Below, piece after piece: positions 46,020-58,316 of a stretch of 64,000 nt of DNA (position 1 is the first letter of the stretch; the number at the start of each line of letters is the position of its first letter). Origin of the DNA: Saccharina japonica. Its lineage: Eukaryota > Sar > Phaeophyceae > Laminariales > Laminariaceae. Under the pieces are notes generated by a model. That model searched no databases. It was given only the letters and a program-made list of their open reading frames with translations, and was not told the DNA's origin. The position numbers were made by a program, and so were the translations under genes. The stretch is taken from NCBI GenBank assembly GCA_008828725.1, contig MEHQ01000514.1, forward strand, positions 1 to 64,000. The letters are read 5' to 3'.

Positions 46020-46535
46020 GGGGGGGGGGGGTGTACTCATGTTGTGCACGGCCGTAGTCATATGACCATAGACCCTCGCATCCCTACAATGCCAGGACGG
46101 AGCGCGTTGGGTTTTCACCAACCAGGCAGACATTGCTTGCACCAAGCGCGAAACGCCGTGAGGTATTGGGCGAGTCGCATGGAGGGTGAGCTGCATCCTG
46201 CTAAGAACCGCCTCTGAGGCGGACTTGCATATGGATGACAGTTTTAATGAGTTAATTTAATTTCTGGTGTGGCCACTTCCGGAGACAGCAATGGGTTTTA
46301 CTATGTAACTGCCTCGCGGACGCCTTACCATTTCAACACTACGTGATACGACCATTCCCCTTGTGCGGAACAAAGGTTCTCCACCCCGCACAAATGATCT
46401 ACTCGACCGCCAGCTTTGGTGACCGCCAAAAAAAAATAACAAAAAAAAACGGCACCCTGGTTGTCTAGCTCACGCAGCGAGTGGCGTGTTTTACAGCGTC
46501 GTTGCCAACCGACGCCAACCCAACCTATAAATGTA
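46020..46535 (+). mobile_element. LINE 3'-tail copy, 5' truncated
   Basis: Starts after a G-run at the same point as the tail of the LINE at 48.7 kb and runs to caacccaacctata near 46530. It includes gccgtagtcatatgaccata, the ccgcctctgaggcgg palindrome and ctggtgtggccacttccgg. No coding sequence remains, as is usual for 5'-truncated LINE copies. Confidence 0.8.
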
Positions 46536-46817
46536 TCATATATTTATAGGGGGGGGGTCTCAACTATTCTCTGACTCTCGTGTCTGAGCAGACTCGTATC
46601 TACAACAGCACTACGTATACACTACTACAACAGTATTCCTGCTGTACAGCAGTACGTACCACAGCAGCAGCAGTTTCTACATACAGTACGTACTCGTACC
46701 AGGTACTGGTATTGCTATTTGTTGTAGTAGTACAGCAGTATAATATTTCCACCTTTATAATCTACAGCGTACAGTACAGTAGCTACGAATCCTCCAGTTT
46801 GGGTCTACGCCCGTATC

Positions 46818-47402
46818 TTGATTCCCAGCGCCAGAATCGTAATCATCAGCCCGACCCCTGGAAGGTCTATCCTACGAAGTCGTTGTCAATACGTAGGACT
46901 CACGAATCCAACCGAGAAAAAAAGATTAATTCGTACTCGGTACATTATTGAACCGAGTTTTGTGTTGTCGTACTGCTGTGCTTGCTGCTGTTGTTGTATC
47001 GTACTCGTATCCGGACGAAGCAAGGCCGAGGGGGTGGAAGGGACTAAAGACGACCTCTCAGGTAGTCGGGAGAAAGCGATCGCATTTGCGAGACCGAGCT
47101 ATCGAAGAAAAGAAGCCGATATAAATCTGAAAGAAGCTTGCTTCCTTGTGAGGAAAAACCTGGATGTCCCGCAAAGAACCTTACTGTCTCAAGGAAACTA
47201 CCTCGATGTCCCGCCGTCTCGAAAGAGCCTACGGATTGAAGGCCGCCGCGCTCGGCGGCGACGCGCGACCTCGAGAGAGCGCGAGCGGGAAAAGGTCCGT
47301 CGGAGGCCGGAGAAGGCGACCCGCGAGAGAACGGACGAGAAAGCGCGGGCGAGGCGCCGAGAGCTGACGCGTTTCCATTTCGGTCTGAGGCCGAGACGAT
47401 AG
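46818..47402 (+). CDS. Unrecognised basic ORF upstream of LINE
   Basis: An open frame of about 194 codons, GC-rich in its second half, very rich in Arg and Glu (for example [15 protein letters not shown]). The opposite strand is also open over 47044-47439. No domain is recognised. It could be chance in purine-biased DNA or part of another repeat. A (ta)n stretch separates it from the LINE. Confidence 0.2.
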   Translation: MIPSARIVIISPTPGRSILRSRCQYVGLTNPTEKKRLIRTRYIIEPSFVLSYCCACCCCCIVLVSGRSKAEGVEGTKDDLSGSREKAIAFARPSYRRKEADINLKEACFLVRKNLDVPQRTLLSQGNYLDVPPSRKSLRIEGRRARRRRATSREREREKVRRRPEKATRERTDEKARARRRELTRFHFGLRPRR

Positions 47403-47481
47403 GAGGGACTTCGGTGATTTCCAAAATCACGAGAGGCATCGATGTTCATCATATATATATATCTATATATATTTAAAGAAG

Positions 47482-48683
47482 ATGTTGACCGTTATCCGCC
47501 AATTCCACGAAGGCATGCGAGCCCGCGTGCGTACGGATGACGGTGAGCACTCTGAGTGGTTCGATGTCACTCAGGGGCTGCGGCAAGGATGTGTGCTGTC
47601 ACCGCTTCTGTTCAATGTCTTCTTCGCTGCTGTGATACACGCCGTGCTGATACGCTTCAGTGAGGATCCAGTCATCTTGGGGTACCTGGTTCACCTCGAG
47701 AATGACCTCGGAGGGGACGGAGTGAGGGAGGACCCACCAGCACGTGTACGGAGAGCAATATGGGGTATGCTGTACGCCGACGATGCAGGTATTGCGCCTA
47801 AATCGGCGGAAGGGCTTGCGAAGATGATGACCGTTATTGTGACCGTTTTCGAGCAGCTGGTCTCACCGTATCCGAAAAGAAAACGGAGACTACGCTGCTG
47901 CGCACACCAAAACAGGCACTCCGGGCCTCCCCGCTCATCATCGAAGCAGCGGGCCAGAGATACAAACAGACGATGCAGTTTTTTGTACCTTGGTGGTCTT
48001 GTCGTCGCAAGCGCGGACATTATGCCAGAGATCCAACGACGCATCCGATTCGCATGGGCATGCTACAATCGGTTCAAGCGGGAGCTGTACGATATGGAGG
48101 ATGCCCCGTTTACTCTAAAGGTGCGCATGCTAAAGGCCGAGGTGATGGAGACACTGTACGGGTGTGTGACGTGGACCCTTGGCAGGGACACTTCGCTGAG
48201 CTCCGAACAGCACACCACAACTTCCTCCTACGGATCATTGGTTTCCAGCGCCGACAACGCACCGACCATCTCATGTCGTACGCCAAGGCTCTCAAGAAGG
48301 CACAGTGCGAGAGCGTTGAAACAACCATCGGCAAACAACGCCTCCTCTTTGCGGGAGCCTTACAGCGCACGACCAATGAGCGGCTGACTCGGTGGGTAAT
48401 GTTTGGGACGATCGTCGGTGGGACGAACCCGGGACCTGGCAGCCCAGACAAGAACTGGGCCCAATGTATAGCAGATGACCTCAGGGTTTTTCGAGCGACA
48501 GAGGGCTCCACAGAAAGCTCCCCTTTAGTGTTCGGAGCAGAGCCGTTACTATGGCAGAGGGCGGCTAAGAAGAGTGGGGTGTGGTATCGGGGGGTCGTTG
48601 AGACGGCAGACCATTTCATGGCGAGGTGGCACAGGGCCGAAGCGGAGAGGAGCCGGCTACGGCATGCAGCTGAGGACGCCTAG
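47482..48683 (+). CDS. LINE reverse transcriptase fragment, frameshifted
   Basis: Starts in RT domain 3-4. [13 protein letters not shown] is the conserved G-x-x-Q-G-x-x-L-S-P-L-L-F-N motif, and YADDAGI the catalytic [15 protein letters not shown] and [13 protein letters not shown] follow (domain 7 and thumb), then [20 protein letters not shown] and a long C-terminal tail to HAAEDA and stop. The frame changes around 47865-47985 (out and back) and near 48180, so the protein cannot be made. The order of motifs and the tail are typical of non-LTR RTs. Confidence 0.85.
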
Positions 48684-49107
48684 AGAGGCGACAAGGAGAG
48701 GGGGGGGGTACTCATGTCGTGCACGGCCGTAGTCATATGACCATAGACCCTCGCATCCCTACAATGCCGGGACGGAGCACGTTGGGTTTTCACCAACCAG
48801 GCAGACATTGCTTGCACCAAGCGCGAAACGCCGTGAGGTATTGGGCGAGTCGCATGGAGGGTGAGCTGCATCCTGCTAAGAACCGCCTCTGAGGCGGACT
48901 TGCATATGGATGACAGCTTCAATGAGTTAATTTAATTTCTGGTGTGGCCACTTCCGGAGACAGCAATGGGTTTTACTATGTAACTGCCTCGCGGATGCCT
49001 TACCATATCAACACTACGTGATACGACCATTCTCCTTGTGCGGAGCAAAGGTTCTCCACCCCGCACAAATGATCTACTCGACCGCCATCTTTGGTGACCG
49101 CCAAAAA
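47482..49107 (+). mobile_element. LINE (non-LTR retrotransposon), 5' truncated, with 3' tail
   Basis: The coding part (47482-48683) is followed by a G-run and a ~420-base tail that recurs three more times in the window without coding sequence. The 5' side stops abruptly after a (ta)n tract at 47480, inside the reverse transcriptase, so endonuclease and RT fingers are missing. The tail ends near 49107, short of the longer end seen in the copy at 46.5 kb. Clade is not assigned. Confidence 0.85.
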
Positions 49108-49920
49108 GGAGAGCGGGGGGGGGCAGGGGCGGCTGTACTGATACAGCTGTCGACAAATGCAGAAACGAAATGGTAGATCGTGCGGCAAGGTATCGGCTCG
49201 ACTAGCCCTTGAATTCTATTATTTGCTTTATTTTGTTTGTTTTTTGTTGAGTTGTTCACTTGGGGGTTAGTACCGGCTCTTGACACCGTTCTTTTTGAGA
49301 AGCAGGAAGGAGATGGCAGAAGGTGTGACATGGTCCCCGTATCGGACTTGTAACAGAAACGGGAATCTGTTATTATCATCACCTTGAGAACGATTTTTCT
49401 CTTTTCCTCTCTTCTAGTGTCTTCTTTCTTGTTTTTTGCCTTGTTTCTGCCTTTGTCACCGCCCTATGCCGGTGTCTTCCTCTTCTTCGTGTTGCCTGGC
49501 CCGTGCAGCAGTAACCTGTTCCTCTTGGGCACGTGTGCTTTTTCTTTTTCTTCTAGGGGCGCTTCTGTCTCCCTGCGTCGGTTGTATTCTGTTTCATTTC
49601 ACAATCAGTTTTTTATTTGTATTATGTAATCATTTTTTGGTTCGGCTCGTGTTGTTTCGTTCTCGTACCCGGTACGTTAGCATCTCACTTGCTTTACCCA
49701 TTTATTTGCGTTTATTTTGTTTTGGTTTTTCTCTGTTTCACAGCCTGTGACCACATAATTTGTACCTCTCTAGGATTAGGAATCAGGACAGACACTGGGT
49801 GTACTGATGTGGTTGAGTAAAAATAGCGGGTTTCATGTGAAGACAACACACACATATACACTATACACACAGGTAGTATCCTGCTGGAGCTTTCGGTTTG
49901 GAACTACGCCTGCCTGCATG
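49108..49920. other. No gene recognised
   Basis: T-rich on + (ctttttctttttcttc-like), giving hydrophobic frames such as 49384-49629 that I regard as composition artefacts. Confidence 0.4.
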
Positions 49921-49924
49921 CCGT

Positions 49925-50620
49925 ATCATACGTACTGGTTTCCTGAAAACATATATGTACGTATATATATAATACTCGTATAGAATACGACTCGTACGAG
50001 GGGTATAATTGGAGCCCTACTCGTTTATATCGGTTGGGAATGGTGTCCAGATCGAGATTGTATTGGTGGCACACTATGTCGAAGGACGTAGCCAAGCACA
50101 TGAAATGCTTTGTATCATGCCCAACTCGGAGACGTCGCAGCTGCTGTTGCCGTTACTGCAGCTCACTTGCGAGGGGTGCTACTGAGGCAGCCCTCGTTGA
50201 GCGTGTTTCCCCGTCAGACATGATATAAATACACTTCGTATCGTTTTCGTAGAATATAGCCGCGCCAATCTCTTACCCGAACGTGCTTGATGTACTCATA
50301 CGTGCTGGGTACGAGTACTCGAAGCGCATACGTACTTACATACAAGGTTCCCCTTCGGGATGTTGGTCACTTGAAATCCCGGGGGTGTCGCAAGGTGAAA
50401 ATAGATCGCACATGCTTCATAGTTTAATTTTTGGAGCAAACCTGTGGGGAAGACTGTAAAAGTAGTAGCGACGGCCATTCCTAACCAAACAACTGTCACG
50501 ACATATATTGTATCTGAGGTACAGTGGGCTCCCGGTGTTAAGAAACATCAGTTTGGTGTCCAGGCTCAACGACTTGTTTTGTTTCTGAAGTCGATCTAGC
50601 TATTTTGTGTAGGGTACTGT
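49925..50620. repeat. Dispersed repeat R3, copy 2 (uninterrupted)
   Basis: This is the counterpart of 30405-30871 plus 32148-32530. It lacks the hAT-like insertion at the position corresponding to about 50330. No gene is seen. Confidence 0.85.
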
Positions 50621-51200
50621 AGTTATCACGGCTGTAAGGGCATACAGCTGACTCTGCTGCGTACACCGATTGTGGACAGCAAGCGGCTCCCCAAAGCATC
50701 CGCTGGGCGCTGGAACACGCACGTGGCGGCCTCGAAACCTCGTCGAGGAGGAGGCGGCTCAGCGCGAACAAAAACGAAGCAAAACACCCTGATAATCCGG
50801 GCGAGGCCGGGCAGACAACCTGTGAGATTGGCATCTCGCCAGCCGGGCCACACTACAGCAGCACATATACATCACGCAGAGTACCTAGAGTACAAATAGT
50901 TCAGTACGAAGACTACTCGTATACACACAGAGCGGACCTAGAGTACGCAATACCGGTCCAACAGAAGAAGGGACTGCTGTATACAGAACAGTACCGACAG
51001 CATAGCACAGATCACATACAAAAAACAATACACAACGACTGAGTACACAGAGCACACACAGTTAGGTGTGCCAATGAAGCTTATTCCGCCGCAATATCAT
51101 GTCTCGTCTTTTCGTATCGATCAAAACAACCATAGCAAAAACAAAAAACAAAAACGGAAATCGTATTTTCTTGAATATCTTGAATAAACACTACACACAG
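50621..51200. other. No gene recognised
   Basis: The segment 50670-50840 is GC-richer, with frames open on both strands but no domain. The rest consists of cacagagc-type phrases. Confidence 0.4.
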
Positions 51201-51331
51201 GCTGAACTTTGATCGCCGGTTACTCGGGATGGTCGTGGAGTTTTCTCTTAATACTTCGCGGGCATGGCTGCAGGGTTGCCGTGGTTGTATTCGTTCATCA
51301 CGTCAAAAACATTTTCAGAATTAAAAGAGAA

Positions 51332-51550
51332 ATGGCCAAAAAGGACTATATATTTTTACATGTTCTTGCGCGGAATGATTTGCCTCCTTTACCTCAACAC
51401 TCTGATGAATTAATACATGCTTTAGGTTATAGGCTATCTATCAAAGCAAACCGCATCAAAATCGGCGTTGTTGCTGAGGGAAAACCCACGCTCAAAAAAG
51501 ACCACTTTAGTGTGTTTTGGTTGTACATGTTACGCTTCTTTCACAAATAA
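51332..51550 (+). CDS. Short unrecognised ORF
   Basis: Starting at the ATG near 51332 the frame gives MAKKDYIFLHVLARNDLPPL and later YRLSIKANRIKIG, about 72 codons. It is A/T-richer than its neighbours. The sequence is protein-like, but I do not recognise it; it could be a transposon remnant. Confidence 0.2.
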   Translation: MAKKDYIFLHVLARNDLPPLPQHSDELIHALGYRLSIKANRIKIGVVAEGKPTLKKDHFSVFWLYMLRFFHK

Positions 51551-51754
51551 AAAACAACCCTCAACTATTTTTTCGGGTCTCCACAGCAGTAACTTGTTTA
51601 TCATATTATTCCCTACCACTGTGTACCTAAAAATAAAGACCGTTTCATATTTATATTCAGTTCAAACGGTCGTTATATTTACGGACAAAGCTTCATATGC
51701 GTACGATTGATTGTACTATGAGAGGGAGGCTACCAGCATTGCTGAGCAATATTA

Positions 51755-52160
51755 CCAGGCAGTAGCCATCATGGCTGCTGCTGCTGCTGCTGACACAGCA
51801 GCAGATCCGGACAATGACTGCTGCAGCTGGTTGGTGCTAACTGCGCATCAGCGTCCGGGGTCGGCTGCGGCTACGGTTTTAACTGCTCATCGGCGTCCGG
51901 GGTCGTCTATGGCTGCCTGCGGTTTTCAAGAGCTAAGTGAAGTGGTCAGAGTCCCGCAGGCGCAAGTAGCAGGCTTGGCTGCTACTGCAGCCAACCAAGC
52001 ATCGTGCGGGCGATCGCCGCTGCGCATGGGCTGGGTCATCCTGCCGCTGCTGCCGCTGCTGCTGCTGCTGCTTGTTTGATGCTGCTGCTTGCTGCTGCTT
52101 CTGCTTGCTGCTTGATGATACTGCTCAATGCTGCTACTCAATGCTGCTGCAGCAGTTGGT
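51755..52160. repeat. CTG/CAG-rich region
   Basis: Runs of gctgctgctgctg at 51776-51795 and 52045-52150 enclose less repetitive sequence with two copies of catc-ggcgtccggggtcg. On the minus strand this gives Ser/Gln-rich frames. Confidence 0.85.
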
Positions 52161-52420
52161 TTTGATCGAGCACAGACGCTTGCTGCCGTAACGTGTAGGC
52201 AGTCATCGCCATGAGCGCTGGAGTTCCGCGAGACAAGCGGGCTTGGGCCTCGTCTGTTGTGGGCTGTGGGTTGTGTCGTAGAGGGTGCTTACCCCAAGAG
52301 TACCTGTTCAAAGTGCAAGCAGCGTCACGAGCAGAGAGTACCTGGCAGGCAGCTCGAACGAGGCTGCCCAACATCATCACGCACGTACGAGTAGCGTGGA
52401 GCTGTTTTTTTTTTGGGGTT
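52147..52420 (-). CDS. Weak Gln/Ala-rich exon-like frame
   Basis: The minus-strand frame ends LRQQASVLDQNQLLQQH at a TGA just before the CAG run, and upstream reads PQPTTDEAQARLSRG. It is protein-like in composition without a recognised domain, and a Gln/Ser-rich frame follows immediately. No splice sites are firmly supported. Confidence 0.2.
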
Positions 52421-54780
52421 TTCGGGCCGTTCATCATGACGACGACATTTGACTGGCTCAGATTGTTTTTTTTTCTAAAGGTCAAAAGTTTCATTTTTTA
52501 TTTCAACTGGATCTCGTGACATAAAAAGAGCCAGTTTTGGCGTAAATACGTGTCCTAACAGTTATATCTAGTTGTTGTGCTGGAGAGCAGAGTGTGCACA
52601 AAATAAATAGTGCACAATGAGGTATCACGGCTGTTCTACGCTATACAGATGAGTATATGCACAAGATAGTTATGACAGAGCTGTTGCCCGACGAGTCCCG
52701 CCCCGGTCCTAGAGAAGAGTATAACATTTACTACCTTTTGGGCGGGTACCCTGGTACGCGTTTAGCAGCCGAGTACTCGTCTAAGGGTTACCCGTCGAAC
52801 ACCTGGGTACCCCGGTGCCCGGGGCCCAAATTCTCGGCGAGTATGAAGTGTTATCCATACCCGTGACGGGTATTAGTTGTTTTGTTGTTTTCAATCGCTG
52901 CTGTACTGCGTGGGTACGTCAAATCAGAGGGGGAAGTTTTGCTGGAATCGCACACATCAAACATGCACACACGCATGCACAAAGAAAGATTGAACACAGC
53001 AGTACTCGTAGTTCGTAGCTGTCACGATTAGACCTGCTGGATTCCCCCTGCTAGCTGTGTTACGGGTTCTGAACATGCAAACAGGACACCACAGCCGTCA
53101 CAAAGGCAACAATCTGAACAGCGGCTACTGTTAGAGGAGGGACTGGCGTTGATTAAAACGTAAAAAAAAAAAAAAGTGTCCCGAGTTCACTAGTGGTTGG
53201 CAGCTGAAAAAACAACTCTTTAGGAAATAAACCAATCCGCGAAGGGGAAAAAAAGACATACGTCACCACTAGAAAACTATTAATACCACAGCATTCTAAA
53301 AAGAATGGAAAAACATTAGCCTGCATCGAGAGCACCGAGATAGTTTTTCTTGCACCCTGCACAAAACAAACGCAGTCACGTTGTTGCTACTGGTGTGCCC
53401 TCGTTGCTTGGATGTTCGCATGACCAGGCCCGGGGCGCAGAGTAGGAGCGTATACACAGACGCGCAAGCGTGAGCAGGTCACGCTTTTCGGGTGGCCCTT
53501 TTGAGCTTAGCGGGCCGGCAGTACGACAATGCTACTCCCCCGCGTACGTGGGCATCAAGTCGAAGGCTGACCATGCTTGCTGCTGCTGCATGTGATACCT
53601 GGTACCTCACACGTCTACTGGTGGTACAGCAGCAGTACACCGCGATATCTCTTAGGTTGCCAGGATGTACCTCGCCGGTACTCTGTGAGGCCGACGGCAC
53701 TCTCCATAGGAGTGTGCCCAACCTCTAGCTCACGTGCAAGTTACTGCTGTTGTGCTTGCGGCTTGGATTAGCACTCCCATCATTATTTCAGTGGCGCAGA
53801 CACTGCTGCTGTACGGGTACATACATAAATACGAGGACTTGATACCACGCTGTCCCGAGATATAAGCACCGTTTTATTCTAGTTTTATCGAATATTAATA
53901 TTCAAAAGGTTATTATATTTCGGGACAGAGCGGTATCCACGAAGTATCGATGCGTATCTCTATCCGTAAACGTGAGGTCATTTTTATGTTAATATCTCTA
54001 CTTAAACCGTCCTTATATTTGTGGACAGAGAGGTATCGTAGACATTATAACACGATATTTTTCCCGTACTCGTGAGACAGCAGTTAGTCTTGCTGCGTTC
54101 GCAAGGGGCAACTCGCTTCCCGCAGCATAAGTCCCGACCACAGACGCCCTTCGCTGCCGCGATGGCACCAGGTGCGACGAGAATGATAGCTAGGCGTGCG
54201 GCGGCGCCCGGATCTGGCGCCGTTGGCCCGATACAACGCAGGCAGTTTGTTTTTGTATTATTTTTTGCCCTGATGACCTTGCAGTTTTTTTCTTTTTTCA
54301 TCCCACGAGTTTCCCACGAAGAGCACCAACTTCTGAGTACAATTTCTCGCCAGCTAAAACATAAATTCGAGCGTGGTTTGATTTGCCGCATGCGCCAACT
54401 CCCAGTGAAGGGCAAGGCACCCATGAGTTCTTCAGCCATTTCAAATTGTTCTGCCCAGAGAGATAGATACGCTCATCCCCCCAAAATCCAAGTTTTCCCG
54501 TATATTTACCCTCCGTTAGACGTGAAGATCAACTGCAGATGAAAAAACATAATGCCATCCTGTCGGTTCCCACCCAATACACGTGTGTGTCGAACGTCAT
54601 CGCCTGATTCGTTTTCAGTGTCGAGTTTTTCGAAATACACTGCCATCCTCCAATGTAGTCTAAAACCAAGTTAAATAAGGCGGTGGCAAATATTTTTCAA
54701 CTGTTTTTTTTGTCCATTTTTTTTAACGGTTTTGTCAATAGACAGGACACTTTATTGGAATATTTCGTCTTGAATCCCGC
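52421..54780. other. No gene recognised
   Basis: Contains a phrase related to 32840-32930 (at 52955-53050) and a pair of related A/T-rich blocks ending gtccttatatttgtggacagagaggtatc-like sequence (51640-51690, 53860-53940, 54000-54040). A frame at 54002-54439 (minus, starts MAEELMGALPFTG) is open, but I do not recognise it, and the plus strand is open over the same span. Confidence 0.35.
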
Positions 54781-54789
54781 TGCTAACTG

Positions 54790-57610
54790 TGTGTTATGCA
54801 GCTTCTTACTACTACTGCTGCACCAAAATACTCGTATTCCTACGTAAGTAGATCGGCCTATCGTTCACGTAGATAGAGATAGGTAAATATAATATGCCTA
54901 CGATACTCGTGCTGTACATAGTACCCGTAGATCTGGGTATGTACTTTACGTAGATTTCAAAATCTTGGAACCAAATTTATAAATTTACATAAAATGCGCA
55001 TGTGATTTTGCAAGCGTCTCGTACAACTGCTCTACTGCTGTACACAGCCCAGAGAGAGCAGACGCATGCAACATGGTATCAACTACTGCTGCACGACGCT
55101 TGATGTATGCCTCGTTCAATGTCGGTGTGATCCTTGCTGTCTCGTGCGTGGTGCATACTGTGTGTGTTCCGTTTATGCGGCGGGCCAAAAACGAAGCATC
55201 AAAATTCATACGGATAAAAAAACAGCCGTACGTCAGGTTTTTCAGAGTAGTTGCGAGGCGGTGTCAAGTCGGAACGCCTCCCCTGAGTTATTTGCCAGAA
55301 TTTGCGACTTTGAAGGCCCAGAGCACGCCCGACGGGCCTCGGCCGGGACCCGCACTTGCGCCGTGGCGTACACGCGGGCCCCCCGCGTGCCCCGCAGCCG
55401 ATAGCGCGAGAAAAGACCCGCGGCCGGAGGTGAAAAGTGAAATTATTCCGGGAAAAGTCCACTTGGTACCTATACATATTTAGGCATGCACTATACGCTC
55501 TATACCTATTAATAGTAAGTACTCCGTATATGCGAAATTATATAGGGCATTTGATAAAAAGGGGGACACCCCCCATATATCGTTACAACAGGGGGGACAC
55601 TACCAAGCACCGGCGGCGAGGTTCTCGTTAAAGAGGCGGTCGTCAACACCAATCCAACGGCCCAGCGCATTGACGGTATACTCAGTCATATATTAACCAC
55701 CACTGTGACCGAACAGCTCAACAGCTGATTGCCTGGTACAATAAGACTCTCCTCTCCTCTATGTCATGGTACGTACCTTATATACGCGTATACGTATACG
55801 GCAGTACCGGCACGACTACATAATATACGTACAGCAGCAACCAGTACCAGAGGAGTACTACTATCTTTTGGTACGTACATATTTACGTATACTCGTATGT
55901 ATATGTGGGTGATTTTTGAAGACCACAAGGCACAGGGCGCCAACCAATGTAATGCATTGATTTGCAGGGCGACACCTGAAAACCACGATTGATTCTGAAC
56001 CAGACGCGCTTGTCACAGGACCTTCTCTCGGATATGGTGTGCAGGCAGTACTCACGAAATAATTTGTGATATATACGTACATTACGTATGCTGATCTGGT
56101 GACCACATTTGCCTAGGTATAGGCCGTTGGTATTTTTGACGTTAGACTTCGTCTGTTGGGCGTGCCACAACAACCAGAACATTGAGTGGTCACTTACCCG
56201 TGGTCTTTTTGACAAAGAAAGGGGGATATCTCTCCGCAGCGTAGCAAAAAAGGGGACGTTACGTGAAACGGGGGACTTTCTCAAACTAAGTATATAGATG
56301 GAAAGGGGGATAACCTCGCGCAGGCATAACAAAAAGGGGGATATGCTTACTCCCCCCTTTTGATCGCTCTCGTTCACCCGCTAAACATATGAAAAAAACG
56401 CTGTGGATGGTAGGGAGATGCCATGTGAGTGTGGCAAACGCATCAGGTTTAATTTCGAGGCGATTTGACAGAGTACATAGGCGTACCCGGCGGCGAAAAC
56501 TGATGTCCCCCTTGTTGTCACGATATAGGGGGGTGTACCCCTTTTTGTAAAATCCCCAACTATGTATGCGTATTATATATCGTACATATATATGGTAAGT
56601 ATAAATATATACCTGTTACCTGGTAATATATATCAATATAATACGTATCGGGGTTCTTCGCTGGTGAGCCGAAGCTCTCGTACTTCGTATACAATCAGTA
56701 GGTAGACCACCATATATACGAGTACGAGAACACCGCTATGCTCCACCTGGTATATATGATACGTACATACATATTATATGATACCTGGTACGTGAGGTCG
56801 ACGTACTTGCGGGTTGTCAGAATTAGCTGCCCCGGCATGTCAAACCCAGGCCGCATGTTTTGCGCGGGTTGAATATCGGTGTACGTTGTCGTACCAAGAG
56901 TGTACCGGGCGTACATGAAGAAGACAGCAGGTACTCGATGAGCATGTCACACTTATTCTTGCCCTACCTAGCAGCTGCTGCTGTAGTGTTAGACTAATCG
57001 TGGTGCGTGTCGATGGCCGCTTTTGTTTCGCTTCTTCTGCTGCTCTGAGTACCTGGTACGTAATGCGGACAGGCCAAATCGTATCAAATCAACGCTGGAA
57101 ACAGAAGCGACTCCACCGAGTGACGGCCTCAGGATGCCGCTGGCCAGCGGTTTGCCAGCTGTGAAAGCCCTCCCCCACAGTAGTACGCGTCGTCTGTCCT
57201 TCAGCGGGATTAACTGCCCCTTCTTGGGTAGTCGGGGGTGCGCCTGCCGCCGGCACGAGGCGCGAGGCGCCCGACTCCGAACCTATCGGCTGAGGTTACT
57301 GCGACCTCCGCTTCTGTGGGCATGTGCACATGCTCGGATACTTCTCGCCTCGGCTTGGTACCCGCCAACCAGCTCATCACCCCGGCAGGATTCAGCGCAC
57401 TGGTGTTGGCCTCAGCACCTGCGAGGTCAGTAGGCTCTGTTTTTCCCTACCCTCTTCCTGCTTTTCCGTGCTGCCGTCGGCCGATCGCGAGACAAGTGCG
57501 TGTTCTTGATTCATCTCGCTCTCTCTGTACAGTCCGGAGGCTTTTATCCACATTCGGGAACCCACTTCATTCGTCCCCTTTTTGTTTAGATTCAAAATTA
57601 CGTCTACATC
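54790..57610. repeat. Large dispersed repeat R1, copy 2 (interrupted)
   Basis: This is the counterpart of 33000-34735: GC-rich block at 55015-55470, ctggtgagccgaagctctcg near 56665, and a reversed gag-like fragment with leader at 57065-57610 (on the minus strand DLAGAEANTSALNP and LAGTKP). It is split by the Mutator-like insertion at 55545-56557. The gag-like part is broken. Confidence 0.85.
55545..56557. mobile_element. Mutator-like (MULE) non-autonomous element
   Basis: The ends are GGGCATTTGATAAAAAGGGG and the inverse of GGGGATTTTACAAAAAGGGG. Inverted similarity extends about 75 bases through a-cacccccc-atatatcgt and gggggac. Nine bases flank each side, AATTATATA (55536-55544) and AACTATGTA (56558-56566), two mismatches apart. 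The related empty site at 32204-32212 reads AATTATGTA. Long inverted repeats and a 9-base duplication are Mutator hallmarks. Several further aaaggggga motifs lie inside. There is no transposase. Confidence 0.8.
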
Positions 57611-57728
57611 ACGGAGTGCTACAGCACCTCGACCCTGTCCACCTGTGAAAGAGCCCGTCATGCACCCTGGGTCATAATCAACACGCTATCGCGAGTCGGT
57701 GATCCAGGGCCAGCTAGGGCCAGCAGCC

Positions 57729-58316
57729 ATGACAGCCCTTTTGATAGGGGTGGGTTATTTCGGCATTGTGGTGAGTGATGCCGATGTGGAGAGCGTTTGG
57801 AGAGCTAAAAGGGGCGAGAGTTATCTAGCGCTTCGACAAGCGTTTTTGGACGAAAGATGGAAGACGGTGCAGCTGATGGGGATTATGGACATGCTATACT
57901 GCGAGAGGCTTGTTCTGATGCGCCACATCGTGTACTATGAAGGGGTTTGGGCCTCGAGGACCGGAAGGGTTACCACGTTCGCGAGGGAAAGGAGCCGAAT
58001 CAACGAGCTGGATCTTCGGATCACGTCGGCACAGCGCATGGTGATTCAGAGACAAGACAAGGTACACTCTATACCGCCACAGCAGCAGCGTCCCAGTTCA
58101 ATCAGACTTGAGCCGACACTGGTGGACCCACTCACAGCTGTGGAGGCTCGAGCATCGCAGGCGAGCAGCGGCAGCAGCAGCAGCCGCACTAACCGAAGCA
58201 GCCCAGGGAAGAGGAAGTGGATATTTAGGAGAGAGGAAGTGGGGAGCAAGAAGAGAAAATTGAGCAGATGGATGAGGAGCGAGTCTCTCGGAATGGCAAC
58301 AGTGCGGAGGGCGTGA
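57729..58316 (+). CDS. Unrecognised ORF, 195 codons
   Basis: Starts at the first ATG of the open frame (an upstream GTG is also open). The N-terminus is hydrophobic (MTALLIGVGYFGIVVSDADV), followed by a helical middle (LALRQAFLDERWKTVQLMG, TFARERSRINELDLRI) and a Ser/Gln/Arg-rich, basic C-terminus (KRKWIFRREEVGSKKRK). The codon use is GC-balanced and unlike the surrounding repeats. No domain is recognised. It may be a host gene, or an ORF of a mobile element given that it starts about 125 bases beyond a gag-element leader. Confidence 0.45.
   Translation: MTALLIGVGYFGIVVSDADVESVWRAKRGESYLALRQAFLDERWKTVQLMGIMDMLYCERLVLMRHIVYYEGVWASRTGRVTTFARERSRINELDLRITSAQRMVIQRQDKVHSIPPQQQRPSSIRLEPTLVDPLTAVEARASQASSGSSSSRTNRSSPGKRKWIFRREEVGSKKRKLSRWMRSESLGMATVRRA

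Noticed and set aside
49384-49750. Hydrophobic ORFs suggesting a membrane protein
   Set aside because: Explained by T-rich composition; no start context, domain or splice support.
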